DNA of 59,269 nucleotides, taken from contig JABABK010000016.1 in assembly GCA_014238285.1 (NCBI GenBank), positions 1-59,269 of the forward strand, in the 5' to 3' direction. The notes below the pieces were generated by a model. That model saw only the letters and a list, made by a program, of their open reading frames with translations. It had not been told where the DNA came from and did not search any database. Of this stretch, positions 32,556 to 41,986 are shown in pieces (the first letter of the stretch is position 1; every line of letters starts with the position of its first letter). This stretch comes from Hellea sp. (GTDB lineage Bacteria; Pseudomonadota; Alphaproteobacteria; Caulobacterales; Maricaulaceae). The position numbers and the translations under genes were made by a program.

Positions 32556-33251
32556 ATGCGCGTTCTTCTAATTGAAGACGATAGCGCGACAGCGCAAGGT
32601 ATCGAGCTAATGTTAAAGTCGGAAGGCTTTAATGTGTATACAACAGATTTGGGAGAAGAAGGTGTCGATCTAGGCAAACTTTATGATTACGATATCATAC
32701 TGCTTGATTTAAATCTGCCTGACATGCCAGGATTTGATGTTCTTAAAACGCTCCGTATGGCTAAGGTCAATACGCCAATTTTCATTCTATCAGGAACATC
32801 TGACATAGATTCAAAGGTACGCGGTCTGGGGACCGGCGCTGATGACTATATGACCAAGCCGTTCCATAAAGACGAGTTAATCGCCCGCATTCATGCGGTT
32901 GTTCGTAGATCTAAAGGTCACGCCCAGTCAATTATCACGACAGGCGACATTAAAGTGAACCTAGACGCTAAAACTGTTGAAGTTGGCGATCACCGTGTTC
33001 ACCTAACGGGTAAAGAATACCAAATGCTCGAACTTCTCTCACTGCGTAAGGGCACGACCCTGACCAAAGAGATGTTCCTCAACCACCTTTACGGCGGTAT
33101 GGACGAGCCAGAACTAAAAATCATCGACGTCTTTATCTGTAAGCTGCGTAAGAAACTCGCATCTGCCACAGGCGGCGAACATTATATTGAAACGGTTTGG
33201 GGACGCGGTTACGTCCTACGCGAACCAGCCAAGGAAAAGCTCTCAGCTTAA
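32556..33251 (+). CDS. ctrA: Cell-cycle response regulator CtrA
   Basis: CtrA is the master regulator of the alphaproteobacterial cell cycle; phosphorylated CtrA binds TTAA-type boxes and activates flagellar, division and methylase genes. The 231-residue length equals the Caulobacter protein. The receiver has [10 protein letters not shown], phospho-acceptor Asp51 ([16 protein letters not shown]), Thr in FILSGTS and Lys in [11 protein letters not shown]. The OmpR-type winged helix has [46 protein letters not shown] and [11 protein letters not shown]. The C-terminus ends LSA rather than the AA used for ClpXP degradation in Caulobacter. GGGAGG precedes the ATG. Confidence 0.97.
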   Translation: MRVLLIEDDSATAQGIELMLKSEGFNVYTTDLGEEGVDLGKLYDYDIILLDLNLPDMPGFDVLKTLRMAKVNTPIFILSGTSDIDSKVRGLGTGADDYMTKPFHKDELIARIHAVVRRSKGHAQSIITTGDIKVNLDAKTVEVGDHRVHLTGKEYQMLELLSLRKGTTLTKEMFLNHLYGGMDEPELKIIDVFICKLRKKLASATGGEHYIETVWGRGYVLREPAKEKLSA

Positions 33252-33273
33252 ATCTTTAATCATATCAAAAAAG

Positions 33274-33298
33274 ACCCGGCTATATGCCGGGTTTTTTT
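33274..33298 (+). terminator. Terminator of ctrA
   Basis: ACCCGGC, loop TATAT and GCCGGGT followed by seven T form a canonical hairpin 22 bases after the ctrA stop. Confidence 0.9.
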
Positions 33299-33439
33299 AT
33301 GCTTCATCTCTATTTACTTCAAAGAACCTCCTTGTGTCCGTCTACTATACAACTTTGTTTGTGCACAAAATCTTTGACAATTCCGCGGGCAATTGAATAT
33401 CAAAGTGAGTCTAGACTAGACGACATATTGGACCCCTCG

Positions 33440-34543
33440 ATGAATTACTTAAAAACGATCTTTATTTCAATCATATCAATGACGTTCCTATTTTCGTCAG
33501 CCATGGCGGCGGACGATATTGATTGGTTGGTCAGTCATGAGGCCGTGACCGAATCTGGACCTGGCACACCTATCGTTGGAAAACGATGGTCAATGGGAAC
33601 AATAAAGAACGATCTAATGTTCAACATCCATTTAGATGCTGCGCCTGATATGTTGATGGGAAATTGGTATGGCGACATCCGTTCAACAGAACGTTTTTAT
33701 ATAAAAACCTTTCTTCTCGATACCGCCGGCAAAAAATATAATTTGAAACTAAATGATATAAAAGCTTACGGTCCAGACGCCGAATATGGTGTTTGGAAAA
33801 AAGGTGCGGCCACTACAAGCATTCAAGCCCTCAGATTTGACTTTACCCGCGAAGAAATCTTGGCCCTAAAGCCGTTTAAATCTTTGGTCGTCAATTACGG
33901 GCCTTTTGAAAGCCCAAACGACACAACAGACATCATATTTGATCTCACAAACTACACTCAAAGACTGGCTGAGCTCGACGCCTCGATCAAAAACGCTGGC
34001 GGAGATGCATTTTTATTGACCGATGAAGACATCAATAACATGCCGATTAATGATCTCCCCGCCGTCCATAAAAACAAATGGATAGACGGCGTCGCCGACA
34101 TATCGTCTGAATTATCGGTCCCGTTTAGTGAATTGATGAAGCTGTCGATCAATCAGATCACCGAGAAAGTTGAAGCCAAGAAAGATGCCAATCGAGAAGC
34201 CGTCAAAGCGGCGAAACGCGCCGAACATCAAGCCATATATGACCAAAAACCCGATTGGAAAGATCTCAATGTCTGCCCTAAACCCGATGTCAGTGAATGT
34301 CGCAATATTGGACGCATGGGCTACGAAAAAGACAATATGTTTAATAAGGAATATGACTACGGCAAGATCATTGGTGTGGTCTGGCGATCAGAAGGCTCCA
34401 TCGTGCATATATATGGCGGCAGAATTGACTACGATCTGGATCCAGAAATTGTCCGAGCCAAATCCGCCAAATATTATTACGTTCTTGAAAATGACAAAGG
34501 CTATCTGGAATTACGGTCCGCCAAAAACATACTTTTAAGGTAG
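33440..34543 (+). CDS. Exported protein of unknown function
   Basis: A 367-residue protein with a signal peptide (MNYLKTIFISIISMTFLFSS, then AMA-ADD). I recognise no domain. The central part is beta-rich (ERFYIKTFLLDTAGKKY, GVWKKGAATTSIQALRFDF), then a long charged helix (EKVEAKKDANREAVKAAKRAEH), then a C-terminal beta region with two Cys (CPKPDVSEC) that may form a disulfide. The ATG at 33440 is selected because the signal peptide begins there; no clear ribosome site is visible. It is transcribed alone after the ctrA terminator. Confidence 0.6.
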   Translation: MNYLKTIFISIISMTFLFSSAMAADDIDWLVSHEAVTESGPGTPIVGKRWSMGTIKNDLMFNIHLDAAPDMLMGNWYGDIRSTERFYIKTFLLDTAGKKYNLKLNDIKAYGPDAEYGVWKKGAATTSIQALRFDFTREEILALKPFKSLVVNYGPFESPNDTTDIIFDLTNYTQRLAELDASIKNAGGDAFLLTDEDINNMPINDLPAVHKNKWIDGVADISSELSVPFSELMKLSINQITEKVEAKKDANREAVKAAKRAEHQAIYDQKPDWKDLNVCPKPDVSECRNIGRMGYEKDNMFNKEYDYGKIIGVVWRSEGSIVHIYGGRIDYDLDPEIVRAKSAKYYYVLENDKGYLELRSAKNILLR

Positions 34544-34606
34544 TCTCCGTCATTAAGATATATGAAGGAACATTGCAGCCTTAGGCGGACTTACGCTCAG
34601 TAAATG

Positions 34607-35371
34607 TCAAAACTTCCCGTGCCGTCCTTTACCGCTGGAAAAAGAAGATGCGCCAGTCACCGTCTCTCCCGAACCAATTGTTTCGAGGCCCAAACGAATT
34701 TCATTTTCGATAGCTTCTTGTTCCGTCATATCCCATTGCTGATACATAGAGTTTCGATCATTTCGCATACATAGACTTGGATGTTTGGCGATTTGTTTGG
34801 CTAGCTCTATGGCCGCGCTTAAGGCCTGACCATCCTCCACCAATCGATTGACAAGGCCAAAAGACAAAGCCTCTTCCCCGCTCACGGCGCGGCCCGTCAA
34901 TATCATATCGCCGGCGCGAGATTGTCCGATTAGCCGTGGCAATCGTATGGTCCCCATATCGATCAACGGCACGCCGAAACGGCGACAAAACACGCCAAAT
35001 GTGGATGATTGACCCGCAACCCGCATATCGGCCCACAGCGCAAGCTCCAGACCACCCGCAACCGCATAACCTTCAACCGCCGCAATAACAGGTTTGCCAA
35101 GGCGCAGCCGCGAAGGCCCCATGGGCGCAAAGTCGCCTGCCTCAGTTACAAGATTTGGATCACCGCTGGCAATGGCCTGAAGGTCTGCGCCTGCGCAAAA
35201 CATGTTCCTCGCGCCCGTCAACACGGCGACTTTCTGATCTTCATTCTGATCAAAACTCTTAAAGACCTCATATAGCGCCTCAGCCGTTTGCCGATCTACA
35301 GCATTGCGGCGATCAGGCCGATTAATTGTGATGATGACGATGTTTTCGTTTTGATCGACTGTTATGGACAT
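34607..35371 (-). CDS. Enoyl-CoA hydratase/isomerase family protein
   Basis: A 254-residue crotonase-fold protein, probably acting on acyl-CoA thioesters. Characteristic elements are IITINRPDRRNAV at the start, the oxyanion-hole strand LTGARNMFCAGADL, GKPVIAAVEGYAVAGGLELALWADMRVA and GVFCRRFGVPLIDMGTIRLPRLIG. In hydratases two Glu residues are catalytic; here the first equivalent is in GGLELALW, while the second position reads FCRRFGVPLID, so a dehydratase/hydratase call is not secure. Cytoplasmic. It lies alone before a group of SDR and ligand-binding genes. Confidence 0.85.
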   Translation of the reverse strand: MSITVDQNENIVIITINRPDRRNAVDRQTAEALYEVFKSFDQNEDQKVAVLTGARNMFCAGADLQAIASGDPNLVTEAGDFAPMGPSRLRLGKPVIAAVEGYAVAGGLELALWADMRVAGQSSTFGVFCRRFGVPLIDMGTIRLPRLIGQSRAGDMILTGRAVSGEEALSFGLVNRLVEDGQALSAAIELAKQIAKHPSLCMRNDRNSMYQQWDMTEQEAIENEIRLGLETIGSGETVTGASSFSSGKGRHGKF

Positions 35372-35540
35372 AGCTTACATTCCTGTTGGCGTGATACCAG
35401 ACATTATTACCACATTATCGAAAGCGCCAAATAAAATCTGACTTCCGTTCTCCCATTAGAAAACCCAGGATAAATAGTGGTAACTAAAACCGTTTAATTT
35501 TATAATACCAGATTAACAAAACGGGTTTGGAACTTCCATA

Positions 35541-36017
35541 GTGACAAAAGACATTACATTAAGATGGGCAACGCCCGCTGATTATAATATACTCGGCAAA
35601 GTCATGTTTGATGCAGTTCGTAATGGGCGAAGTAATTATAGCGAAGCTCAACGGCAAGCATGGGTTCCCGTACCAAGGTCTGGGGATGCATGGGATAAGC
35701 GTCTTGGTGAGCAAGATATTGTCGTTGCAGAAAGCTTGGAGCAAATCGTTGGGTTTATGAGCCTTGCTCCCAAGAGCTATTTAGATTTTGCCTACATACG
35801 ACCTGACTTTCAAGGCCGGGGCTTATTCAGACGTCTCTATGGAAAAATTGAACATCTAGCCATAGAACAAAAGCAATTTCGTATTTGGGTGCATGCAAGC
35901 ATTATGGCTCAACCCGCATTCAGCAAAATTGGATTTCAAATTATTAAAAAAGAAAGCGTGACAATTGCTAATGAAGCGTTTGATCGTTTTGAAATGCAGA
36001 AACTTCTCAGAAACTAA
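35541..36017 (+). CDS. GNAT-family N-acetyltransferase
   Basis: A 158-residue acetyl-CoA-dependent enzyme. Motif A reads FAYIRPDFQGRGLFRRLYGKIE, with QGRGL as the pyrophosphate loop, and the C-terminal motif is HASIMAQPAFSKIGFQIIKKE. The start of the fold (LRWATPADYNILGKVMFDAV) is typical. The target amine is unknown. It stands alone between the crotonase and the sulfotransferase genes. Confidence 0.88.
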   Translation: MTKDITLRWATPADYNILGKVMFDAVRNGRSNYSEAQRQAWVPVPRSGDAWDKRLGEQDIVVAESLEQIVGFMSLAPKSYLDFAYIRPDFQGRGLFRRLYGKIEHLAIEQKQFRIWVHASIMAQPAFSKIGFQIIKKESVTIANEAFDRFEMQKLLRN

Positions 36018-36109
36018 TCCTTCTCACCAGAAACAGGCGTTAGTGTCTAAAGAATGTCGTGTCATTGCAAGCCGCAATAGCATGTCCAGTTAAAGGGAAT
36101 CACTAAACC

Positions 36110-37267
36110 TTACAAAAACTTATCCCGATATTCGGCGTACTCCTCCTCGATCTCCCTCGCGTCCAATCCAAAATCCTCCATCTTGTACAAATGAGGCGCG
36201 CGGTGTTCACGCCTGTTCGCTTCGATCCATCCATCCATGCCGGCTTCTATTTCGGCGCTCATGGGGATGCCGGCAAATTCTAAAACCCGTTTGCCGTTCT
36301 CGACGGGATTGGTAATTTGGTCTTTATAGTGGATATCCATAAAGCGGCTGTCATCCGCCCCAGTCTCTGCTTTGGCGCGTACGGCCATGAAATTGTCCAG
36401 CCATTCTTTTAAGCGGCCTGTCCAAAACTCGCCGATCTGTTTATGGCTGATTTCGGTTGAGCCGAGTTTATAAAGACTAGCTTCCATGGAACAATAGGAC
36501 GGCACCGTGTCGACCGGGTCGCGGTGGGTCATGATAATCTTGGCGTCTGGGAAAACCTTCAACACAGTGCCGAGCGCCATCAAATGACCCGGTGTTTTTA
36601 AGACCCAGTTTTTGCCCGCGCGGGATTTATCTTGCCACTGCAAGGATTTCAAAATGATGATAAGGTCCTGATAAGCAGGCGTCGGGTCTTGCTCTGATAA
36701 CCACGCCGCGTAGTCCGGCACGAAATAAGTCGACTCGATCATGGAGCTAGAAAACAGCTGCCCCATGATGATGACTTCTTCGTCGGGTTGGGTCGTGCTC
36801 ATGGGATGGATCGACATCAGCTCTGGAATTTTATCTAGCATATAGGCCAGAATACCTTCGGCCGCTTCTAACCGAGGCGAAGGATCACCCGGCTGCTCCC
36901 CCGGCAATGGCAGATAGTTTTGCGCTTCATACCATTTAAGAGCCGTCAGCGTCGGCGCCGAGGCCAGCATGCGATGCAGCATGGTCGAGCCTGTTCGCGG
37001 AAGTCCCGTTAGGACGGCGGAGATATTGACTTGCTCTTGCAGGATTTCAGGATTTTGTTTCAGCATATCAACATGTCTGAGCCGATTGGCCAGAGCAGTC
37101 GTTATCATATGCTGCGCGCCATAAGCACCTTCCGGGCTGAGCTTGGCCTGTGAATTCAAAGCCGCCACCAGCGGATCAATATGAGCGAGCATCCAAGGAT
37201 CGCCGAAATCTGATAGGCTGGTTTGCGCTTTGGCGTCATTTATATAGTCGTCTTTATTCGGGAGCAT
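36110..37267 (-). CDS. Sulfotransferase family protein
   Basis: A 385-residue enzyme of the PAPS-dependent sulfotransferase fold. The 5'-phosphosulfate loop is TGLPRTGSTMLHRMLAS, and the 3'-phosphate-binding element is KIIMTHRDPVDTVPSYCSM, as in Sulfotransfer_3 proteins. It would move a sulfate group to an alcohol or amine on a small molecule or lipid. No signal peptide or membrane helix is present. It is divergent from the SDR gene with 109 bp between start codons. The surrounding SDR, DUF1214 and SRPBCC genes suggest a lipid or terpenoid substrate. Confidence 0.88.
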   Translation of the reverse strand: MLPNKDDYINDAKAQTSLSDFGDPWMLAHIDPLVAALNSQAKLSPEGAYGAQHMITTALANRLRHVDMLKQNPEILQEQVNISAVLTGLPRTGSTMLHRMLASAPTLTALKWYEAQNYLPLPGEQPGDPSPRLEAAEGILAYMLDKIPELMSIHPMSTTQPDEEVIIMGQLFSSSMIESTYFVPDYAAWLSEQDPTPAYQDLIIILKSLQWQDKSRAGKNWVLKTPGHLMALGTVLKVFPDAKIIMTHRDPVDTVPSYCSMEASLYKLGSTEISHKQIGEFWTGRLKEWLDNFMAVRAKAETGADDSRFMDIHYKDQITNPVENGKRVLEFAGIPMSAEIEAGMDGWIEANRREHRAPHLYKMEDFGLDAREIEEEYAEYRDKFL

Positions 37268-37376
37268 GCATTGGGCCTCGATGATTGCGTATTATTTTTC
37301 TAATTTTCTACGCAATTTAACCAATTTGTCCAATATTTTTGTTGGTTTTCGTAATTTTTATGCCTATTGTCTGCGC

Positions 37377-38156
37377 ATGTTACTTAAAGATAAAACCATT
37401 ATTATTAGCGGCGTGGGTATTGGCATGGGCCAATCCATGGCCAAAATCGCAGCAGCAGAAGGTGCTAAAGTCGGCCTTGGCGCACGCAATCAAGACTTCA
37501 TTGATAAAGTCGCAGCAGAAATTCGCGCCGATGGCGGACAGGCGGTGGCCGTATCCTGTGACGTCACCAGCGCAGCGGATTGCCAGAAACTGGCCGGAAC
37601 TGTGGCCGAAGAATTTGGGTCAATCGATGGGCTTGTGAACTCGGCCTATAATCACGGGGCTTGGGCGACCTGCGACGTGGCGGATCCCGACGAATGGAAA
37701 AACGTTTATGACGTGAACTGCGTCGGCGCGCTGCGCATGGGTCAAGCGGTTCTGCCAGCCATGAAAAAATCGGGAGGGGGCGCGATCGTCAATGTCAACA
37801 CAATGGCGACCGTCAATCCATTCCCAGGGGAAGCCGCCTATGCCGCCGCCAAAGGCGGCATGGCGGCACTCACCCGCCACATGGCTAAAGACTTTGGACA
37901 ATTTGGAATACGGGTCAACACATGCCGCATGGGCTGGATCGGCGGCGCGCCGGTTTACGGATACATTGATGCTCAAGTCGCCGCAGGCCGTGACCGGGCC
38001 GAGGTTGAAGGCGAAATTACAGGCCGTATTCCGCTCGGCATTATTCCGCCTGAAGAAGACTGCGCCAAGACCGTGCTCTATTTCGTTTCGGACTACGCCA
38101 AAGTCGTCACCGGTGCTTCGCTAGATGTAAACGGCGGCCAATATATGGCACCTTAA
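37377..38156 (+). CDS. Short-chain dehydrogenase/reductase
   Basis: A 259-residue NAD(P)-dependent oxidoreductase. The Rossmann motif is IIISGVGIGMGQSMAKIAAAEGAKV, the active-site YxxxK is in EAAYAAAKGGMAALTRH, and NTMATVNPFPG holds the Ser/Thr region. The frame is open upstream, but ATG at 37377 is where the fold begins. Its stop codon overlaps the next gene's start by one base, so a three-gene operon SDR-DUF1214-SRPBCC is likely. The substrate is unknown. Confidence 0.9.
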   Translation: MLLKDKTIIISGVGIGMGQSMAKIAAAEGAKVGLGARNQDFIDKVAAEIRADGGQAVAVSCDVTSAADCQKLAGTVAEEFGSIDGLVNSAYNHGAWATCDVADPDEWKNVYDVNCVGALRMGQAVLPAMKKSGGGAIVNVNTMATVNPFPGEAAYAAAKGGMAALTRHMAKDFGQFGIRVNTCRMGWIGGAPVYGYIDAQVAAGRDRAEVEGEITGRIPLGIIPPEEDCAKTVLYFVSDYAKVVTGASLDVNGGQYMAP

Positions 38157-39220
38157 TGGCCGCAACTAACCCCAAAGACACTTGGCAAAAATTCTGCCGT
38201 GATCTGGAAGATTGCAGCGAAATTATTCTTGGCGCAGAGCTGAAGCCCGATCCGATGGAGCAGGCTGAAGGTCTTCGATATTTATCCAGGCTCACCCGTA
38301 TTGGCCTTGAAATGTTTCTAGAAAATGGCGATCCTGATTTTCCGAATTTCTATCAGGCCTCCCACGCCACGGCAAAAATCGGCGCCGACAATCCAGATAA
38401 TTATTATCAAAACGCCACCATTTCAGGTACGCGCACTTATCGCATCTCAGGGCAGAAAGGCTCTGTTCCGATATTATCCTTTGCCACCAAAGCTAATCGA
38501 TATGCGGTTAACGGCACTATGGCTTCAACCGGGGAAATAGATATTCGCAACGTTAAATGTGACGCGGATGGAAATTTCGAGATCGTCGCCAGTCAAACCA
38601 AACAAGATGAAAATTGGCTCCCGCTCGAAACAGACTCGTCTATCCTAATTATTCGCCAAACCTTTTTTGATCGAAAAAATGAAGCGCCTGCGAATGTAAC
38701 TATCACGCCAATTAACGGACCAAATTCTCCAGAACCATTATCTCTAAGCCAGCTACAGTCAGCGTTAGAGGTCATCCCATCTTTTGTGTCCGGTACGGCT
38801 AGAACTTTTTTGCACTGGGCGAATGTTTTCAAAGCTGAGCAGTTCAACAAGCTCGCAACCCATGATCAAAACATGTTTATCAAAGCGGGCGGTGATCCCA
38901 TGATACACTATCTTCATGGTTGGTGGGAATTAGGCGATGGGGAATACCTTAAAATTACCAGTTCAATTCCAAACTGCGAAGGCTGGAATTTCGAGCTTGA
39001 AAACATGTGGATGGAAAGCCTCGATTATCGTCATCACAAAATCCATGTTAACAATCACAGCGCTAAGTATAATGACGATGGATCCGTGACAATTTATGTT
39101 GGCGGACCTGGTCACCCGAATAGGCTCGACACAGCCAGTCATAGACGCGGCGCAATGTTGTGGCGGTGGACAGGGGCGCAAGACCACCCGACGCCCAAAG
39201 TAGAAATATTGAAAACTTAA
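38156..39220 (+). CDS. DUF1214-like protein
   Basis: A 354-residue cytoplasmic protein. Recognisable pieces are ARSA-type KIGADNPDNYYQNATISGTRTYRIS, EGWNFELENMWMESLDYRHHKIHVNNHSAKYNDDGSV and YVGGPGHPNRLDTASHRRGAMLWRW. This fits the DUF1214 group, of unknown function and often clustered with steroid or terpenoid catabolism genes. It overlaps the SDR stop by one base and precedes an SRPBCC protein by 10 bp, so it is probably the middle gene of an operon. Function not established. Confidence 0.7.
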   Translation: MAATNPKDTWQKFCRDLEDCSEIILGAELKPDPMEQAEGLRYLSRLTRIGLEMFLENGDPDFPNFYQASHATAKIGADNPDNYYQNATISGTRTYRISGQKGSVPILSFATKANRYAVNGTMASTGEIDIRNVKCDADGNFEIVASQTKQDENWLPLETDSSILIIRQTFFDRKNEAPANVTITPINGPNSPEPLSLSQLQSALEVIPSFVSGTARTFLHWANVFKAEQFNKLATHDQNMFIKAGGDPMIHYLHGWWELGDGEYLKITSSIPNCEGWNFELENMWMESLDYRHHKIHVNNHSAKYNDDGSVTIYVGGPGHPNRLDTASHRRGAMLWRWTGAQDHPTPKVEILKT

Positions 39221-39230
39221 GGAGACAATC

Positions 39231-39746
39231 ATGGATGTCAAAAAACACCCGCAAATCGCCGAAATGGCAGATTTCGATCCAGATGCTTTTGTCATCTCTG
39301 AAACTGTCGAGATCAACGCACCCGCCTCAATCGTTTGGGCCATACTCATCGACATGCCCAAATACCCGGAATGGAACCCATTCTGCGTAGAATGTGACAG
39401 CACGCTAGAAATGGGCGCGGCGGTTAATATGAAGCTCAAAAGCTATGTGAATTGCGAGCCAGAATTTTTCCAAAACTGCGAATTTATCTGCGCGTTTGAG
39501 CCAGAAAAACTCTTGTCTTGGGAACTGCCCGCTTACGACGTCTGGCCCTACGCGGCGCGGCGCGACCAAATCATCAAAGCCACTGGCGAGAATAGCTGTG
39601 AATACCATTCAACAGATGCTTTTCTAGGCCCCAATGGCATCCACGTCATGCGCTTTGCTGGCCCGTGGGTAAAGAAGGCCTTTGACGATACGGCTTACGC
39701 GCTCAAGGAACGCGCGGAGGCGATATATAGTGAAAACAATAATTAG
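39231..39746 (+). CDS. SRPBCC-fold ligand-binding protein
   Basis: A 171-residue START/Bet v1-like protein. The first strand and helix are VISETVEINAPASIVWAILIDMPKYPEWNPFC, followed by strands CEFICAFEPEKLLSWEL and YHSTDAFLGPNGIHVM, and a C-terminal helix that closes the pocket (VKKAFDDTAYALKERAEAI). It should bind a hydrophobic small molecule or catalyse a cyclase/dehydratase-type step. The GGAG is 8 bases before the ATG, and the preceding gene is 10 bp away, so it is the third gene of the operon. No catalytic residue is assignable. Confidence 0.75.
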   Translation: MDVKKHPQIAEMADFDPDAFVISETVEINAPASIVWAILIDMPKYPEWNPFCVECDSTLEMGAAVNMKLKSYVNCEPEFFQNCEFICAFEPEKLLSWELPAYDVWPYAARRDQIIKATGENSCEYHSTDAFLGPNGIHVMRFAGPWVKKAFDDTAYALKERAEAIYSENNN

Positions 39747-39791
39747 ATAGCAAGCGCCCTGAATATTAAACCCTAATCCAACACCGCAGGC

Positions 39792-41006
39792 TTACTTACA
39801 GGTCGGCGTTGGGTCCGCGCCTTCGAACCGGTCAGCGGTCCATGCGAGCATGACAGACATGTTTTTGGATGTAGAATCATTGTGGGAGTAGCGCTTAAAT
39901 ACTCTATAATCGACTTTCGTTCCGGTTTTGCAAAGCCGCTTGTACAGACGGCTGGTCAAAAACCGTGGAATCACTTTGTCCTTTGTTCCCTGCAACATCA
40001 GAACAGGCGTATCGATTTGTATATGCCCGGGTGAGTTGTCTCGCAGCATCGCCGTCCACCCCGGTTGTTTGCGGATTTTGTTTACAATACCGCCCCTTTT
40101 AAACTCGGTGGCGGCTTCTTTAAAACCTATGTTGCAAGCGTCATTATCGATGAGCTCGCGAATTTTACCTAGGGCCTCAGCCGAGTAGATATCGGCGAGA
40201 TTAACCTCATCATAAGCGGCCTCAAATCCGGCAGATAATTGCCATATAAATCCATTAGCACCGGTTAATGGCCCTATAGACGCAATCGTATTTAAGTCGC
40301 TAGCGGGCGCGGCGGAAATTACGCCAAGCAGTGAAATTTCAGGTGTCCATGTCGAGGCAATTTCACCCGCAAACAGGGCCGCATGGCCACCTTGTGAACG
40401 GCCCCACACCACGGCTCGTGGCAAAGATCCTATGCCCTCAATCTGAGCTGCCGCCCGAATGATGTCGAGCGTGCCGCGCCCTTCGCTAACGCCGACCAAA
40501 TAAGGATGAACCCCGGGCGTACCAAGACCCTCATAATCGCTAGCCGTTGCCACATAACCTGCAACGACCAATTCGGGAGCGATTTTGAAAAAATCATGAT
40601 AGCGTGATCGATATCCGCGCGACGGCGCACAGGCGTCAGATATGCCTTTGGTTCCATGTGCCCATGATACAACGTCATATCCTGCCTCTGGCTGGGGACC
40701 TATTGGCGCTGCTACCATACCAGATACCACTATGGGATCTCCGTTTATGGATTGAGACACATATAATACACGCCATGCCCGGCTACTCAGCGCGAACGGT
40801 TCTAGCTCTTGGGCTCGTATGAGCGTACCTGGAACTACGGAGGGAAATGGATCTGGCGGCACATAAAAATCGAGTGACAAATTAGGATCGGTTTGAGTGA
40901 GAGGGAGATCAAGATCTGAAGATTCATTTAAAGAACGACTGCGGCACTGGGATATTAAAATCACGGCAGCAACAAAAACAGTAAGAGCGAGAAGATAGCG
41001 GCGCAT
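39792..41006 (-). CDS. Secretory lipase family alpha/beta hydrolase
   Basis: A 404-residue exported hydrolase of the LIP (fungal secretory lipase-like) family. A membrane-targeting N-terminus (MRRYLLALTVFVAAVILISQ) is followed by a Cys (ISQCRSR) that is not a perfect lipobox. The core shows VVSWAHGTKGISDACAPSRGY, the nucleophile VVWGRSQGGHAA (GxSxG), the acid in LMLQGTKDKVIP and His in YSHNDS. It would act on acyl esters in the periplasm or outside the cell. The TTG at 41033 lacks a ribosome site, so ATG at 41006 is preferred. Confidence 0.85.
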   Translation of the reverse strand: MRRYLLALTVFVAAVILISQCRSRSLNESSDLDLPLTQTDPNLSLDFYVPPDPFPSVVPGTLIRAQELEPFALSSRAWRVLYVSQSINGDPIVVSGMVAAPIGPQPEAGYDVVSWAHGTKGISDACAPSRGYRSRYHDFFKIAPELVVAGYVATASDYEGLGTPGVHPYLVGVSEGRGTLDIIRAAAQIEGIGSLPRAVVWGRSQGGHAALFAGEIASTWTPEISLLGVISAAPASDLNTIASIGPLTGANGFIWQLSAGFEAAYDEVNLADIYSAEALGKIRELIDNDACNIGFKEAATEFKRGGIVNKIRKQPGWTAMLRDNSPGHIQIDTPVLMLQGTKDKVIPRFLTSRLYKRLCKTGTKVDYRVFKRYSHNDSTSKNMSVMLAWTADRFEGADPTPTCK

Positions 41007-41203
41007 AACTTTTCTTAAAGCCGGAACCTCCAAACTGTCAACGCGTTCCCTAGGTTAATGACATAGCCGATAATAAAAAGGCCCGAGCAGCACGATGACC
41101 AATCAAATTGATTGCCAAACTCTTTCAAATTATATTTCCGAAAATGTTTGGATAATCTAGCTTTCTATGAAAGGTTTCATCGCCGCAATAACAAGGAAAT
41201 CCC

Positions 41204-41977
41204 ATGACCCATTTGTTTTCAGTTCAAGGAAAAGTCGCCATTGTTACAGGCGGCTCTAGCGGAATTGGGGCAATGATGGCTAAAGGTCTGCTTGAAGGCG
41301 GCGCCAAAGTTTACATCACCGCTCGCAAGGCCGAGCGCCTGATGAAAAAGGCCGAAGAATTATCTCAATATGGTGAATGTATCGCCATTCCCGGCGACAT
41401 GTCTACGCTGGCGGGCATAGAGGCATTTGTCAAAGCGGTTTCCGACAAAGAAGATTATATTGATATCCTGATTAATAATGCCGGGGCTAACTGGATTGCG
41501 CCGATCGATGGCTTTCCCGAAAAAGGCTGGGACAAAGTCATGGACATCAATGTGAAGTCGATGTTCTTCATGACCCAGAAATGTCTACCGCTTTTATCAA
41601 AAGGCACATCTGAAGACCCGGCGCGCGTGATCTTGATCTCCTCCATTCACGGCCTAACCAATCCGGGCATGCCCGCCTATGCCTATTCTGCCAGTAAAGC
41701 GGCCTGTGCTCACCTCACCCGGCACCTCGCCACTGATCTGGCGGGACGAAACATTAATGTGAACGGCATTGCGCCAGGGTTTTTCCCATCAAATATGACC
41801 AAAGACATTACCGAAAATGAGCAGATGCAAAAAATGGCCATCTCGCAAATACCTCGTGCGCGTATGGGGCAGCCGGATGACATTGCAGGAACAGCACTCT
41901 ATCTTTGCTCCCGTGCCGGAGCTTGGACTTGTGGCCATATTATTGTGCTTGATGGCGGCATGACCGCGAAATACTGA
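41204..41977 (+). CDS. Short-chain dehydrogenase/reductase (3-oxoacyl reductase-like)
   Basis: A 257-residue classical SDR. Motifs: VAIVTGGSSGIGAMMAKGL (cofactor loop), NNAGANW, SSIHGL with catalytic Ser, and YAYSASKAACAHLTRHLA (YxxxK). The N- and C-termini (FSVQGKVAIV, HIIVLDGGMT) fit the RhlG/FabG-like group that reduces beta-ketoacyl chains. The ATG follows CAAGGAAATCCC. It ends 9 bp before the convergent LuxR gene. The role in the surrounding cluster is unclear. Confidence 0.9.
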   Translation: MTHLFSVQGKVAIVTGGSSGIGAMMAKGLLEGGAKVYITARKAERLMKKAEELSQYGECIAIPGDMSTLAGIEAFVKAVSDKEDYIDILINNAGANWIAPIDGFPEKGWDKVMDINVKSMFFMTQKCLPLLSKGTSEDPARVILISSIHGLTNPGMPAYAYSASKAACAHLTRHLATDLAGRNINVNGIAPGFFPSNMTKDITENEQMQKMAISQIPRARMGQPDDIAGTALYLCSRAGAWTCGHIIVLDGGMTAKY

Positions 41978-41986
41978 TTAAGGTCT

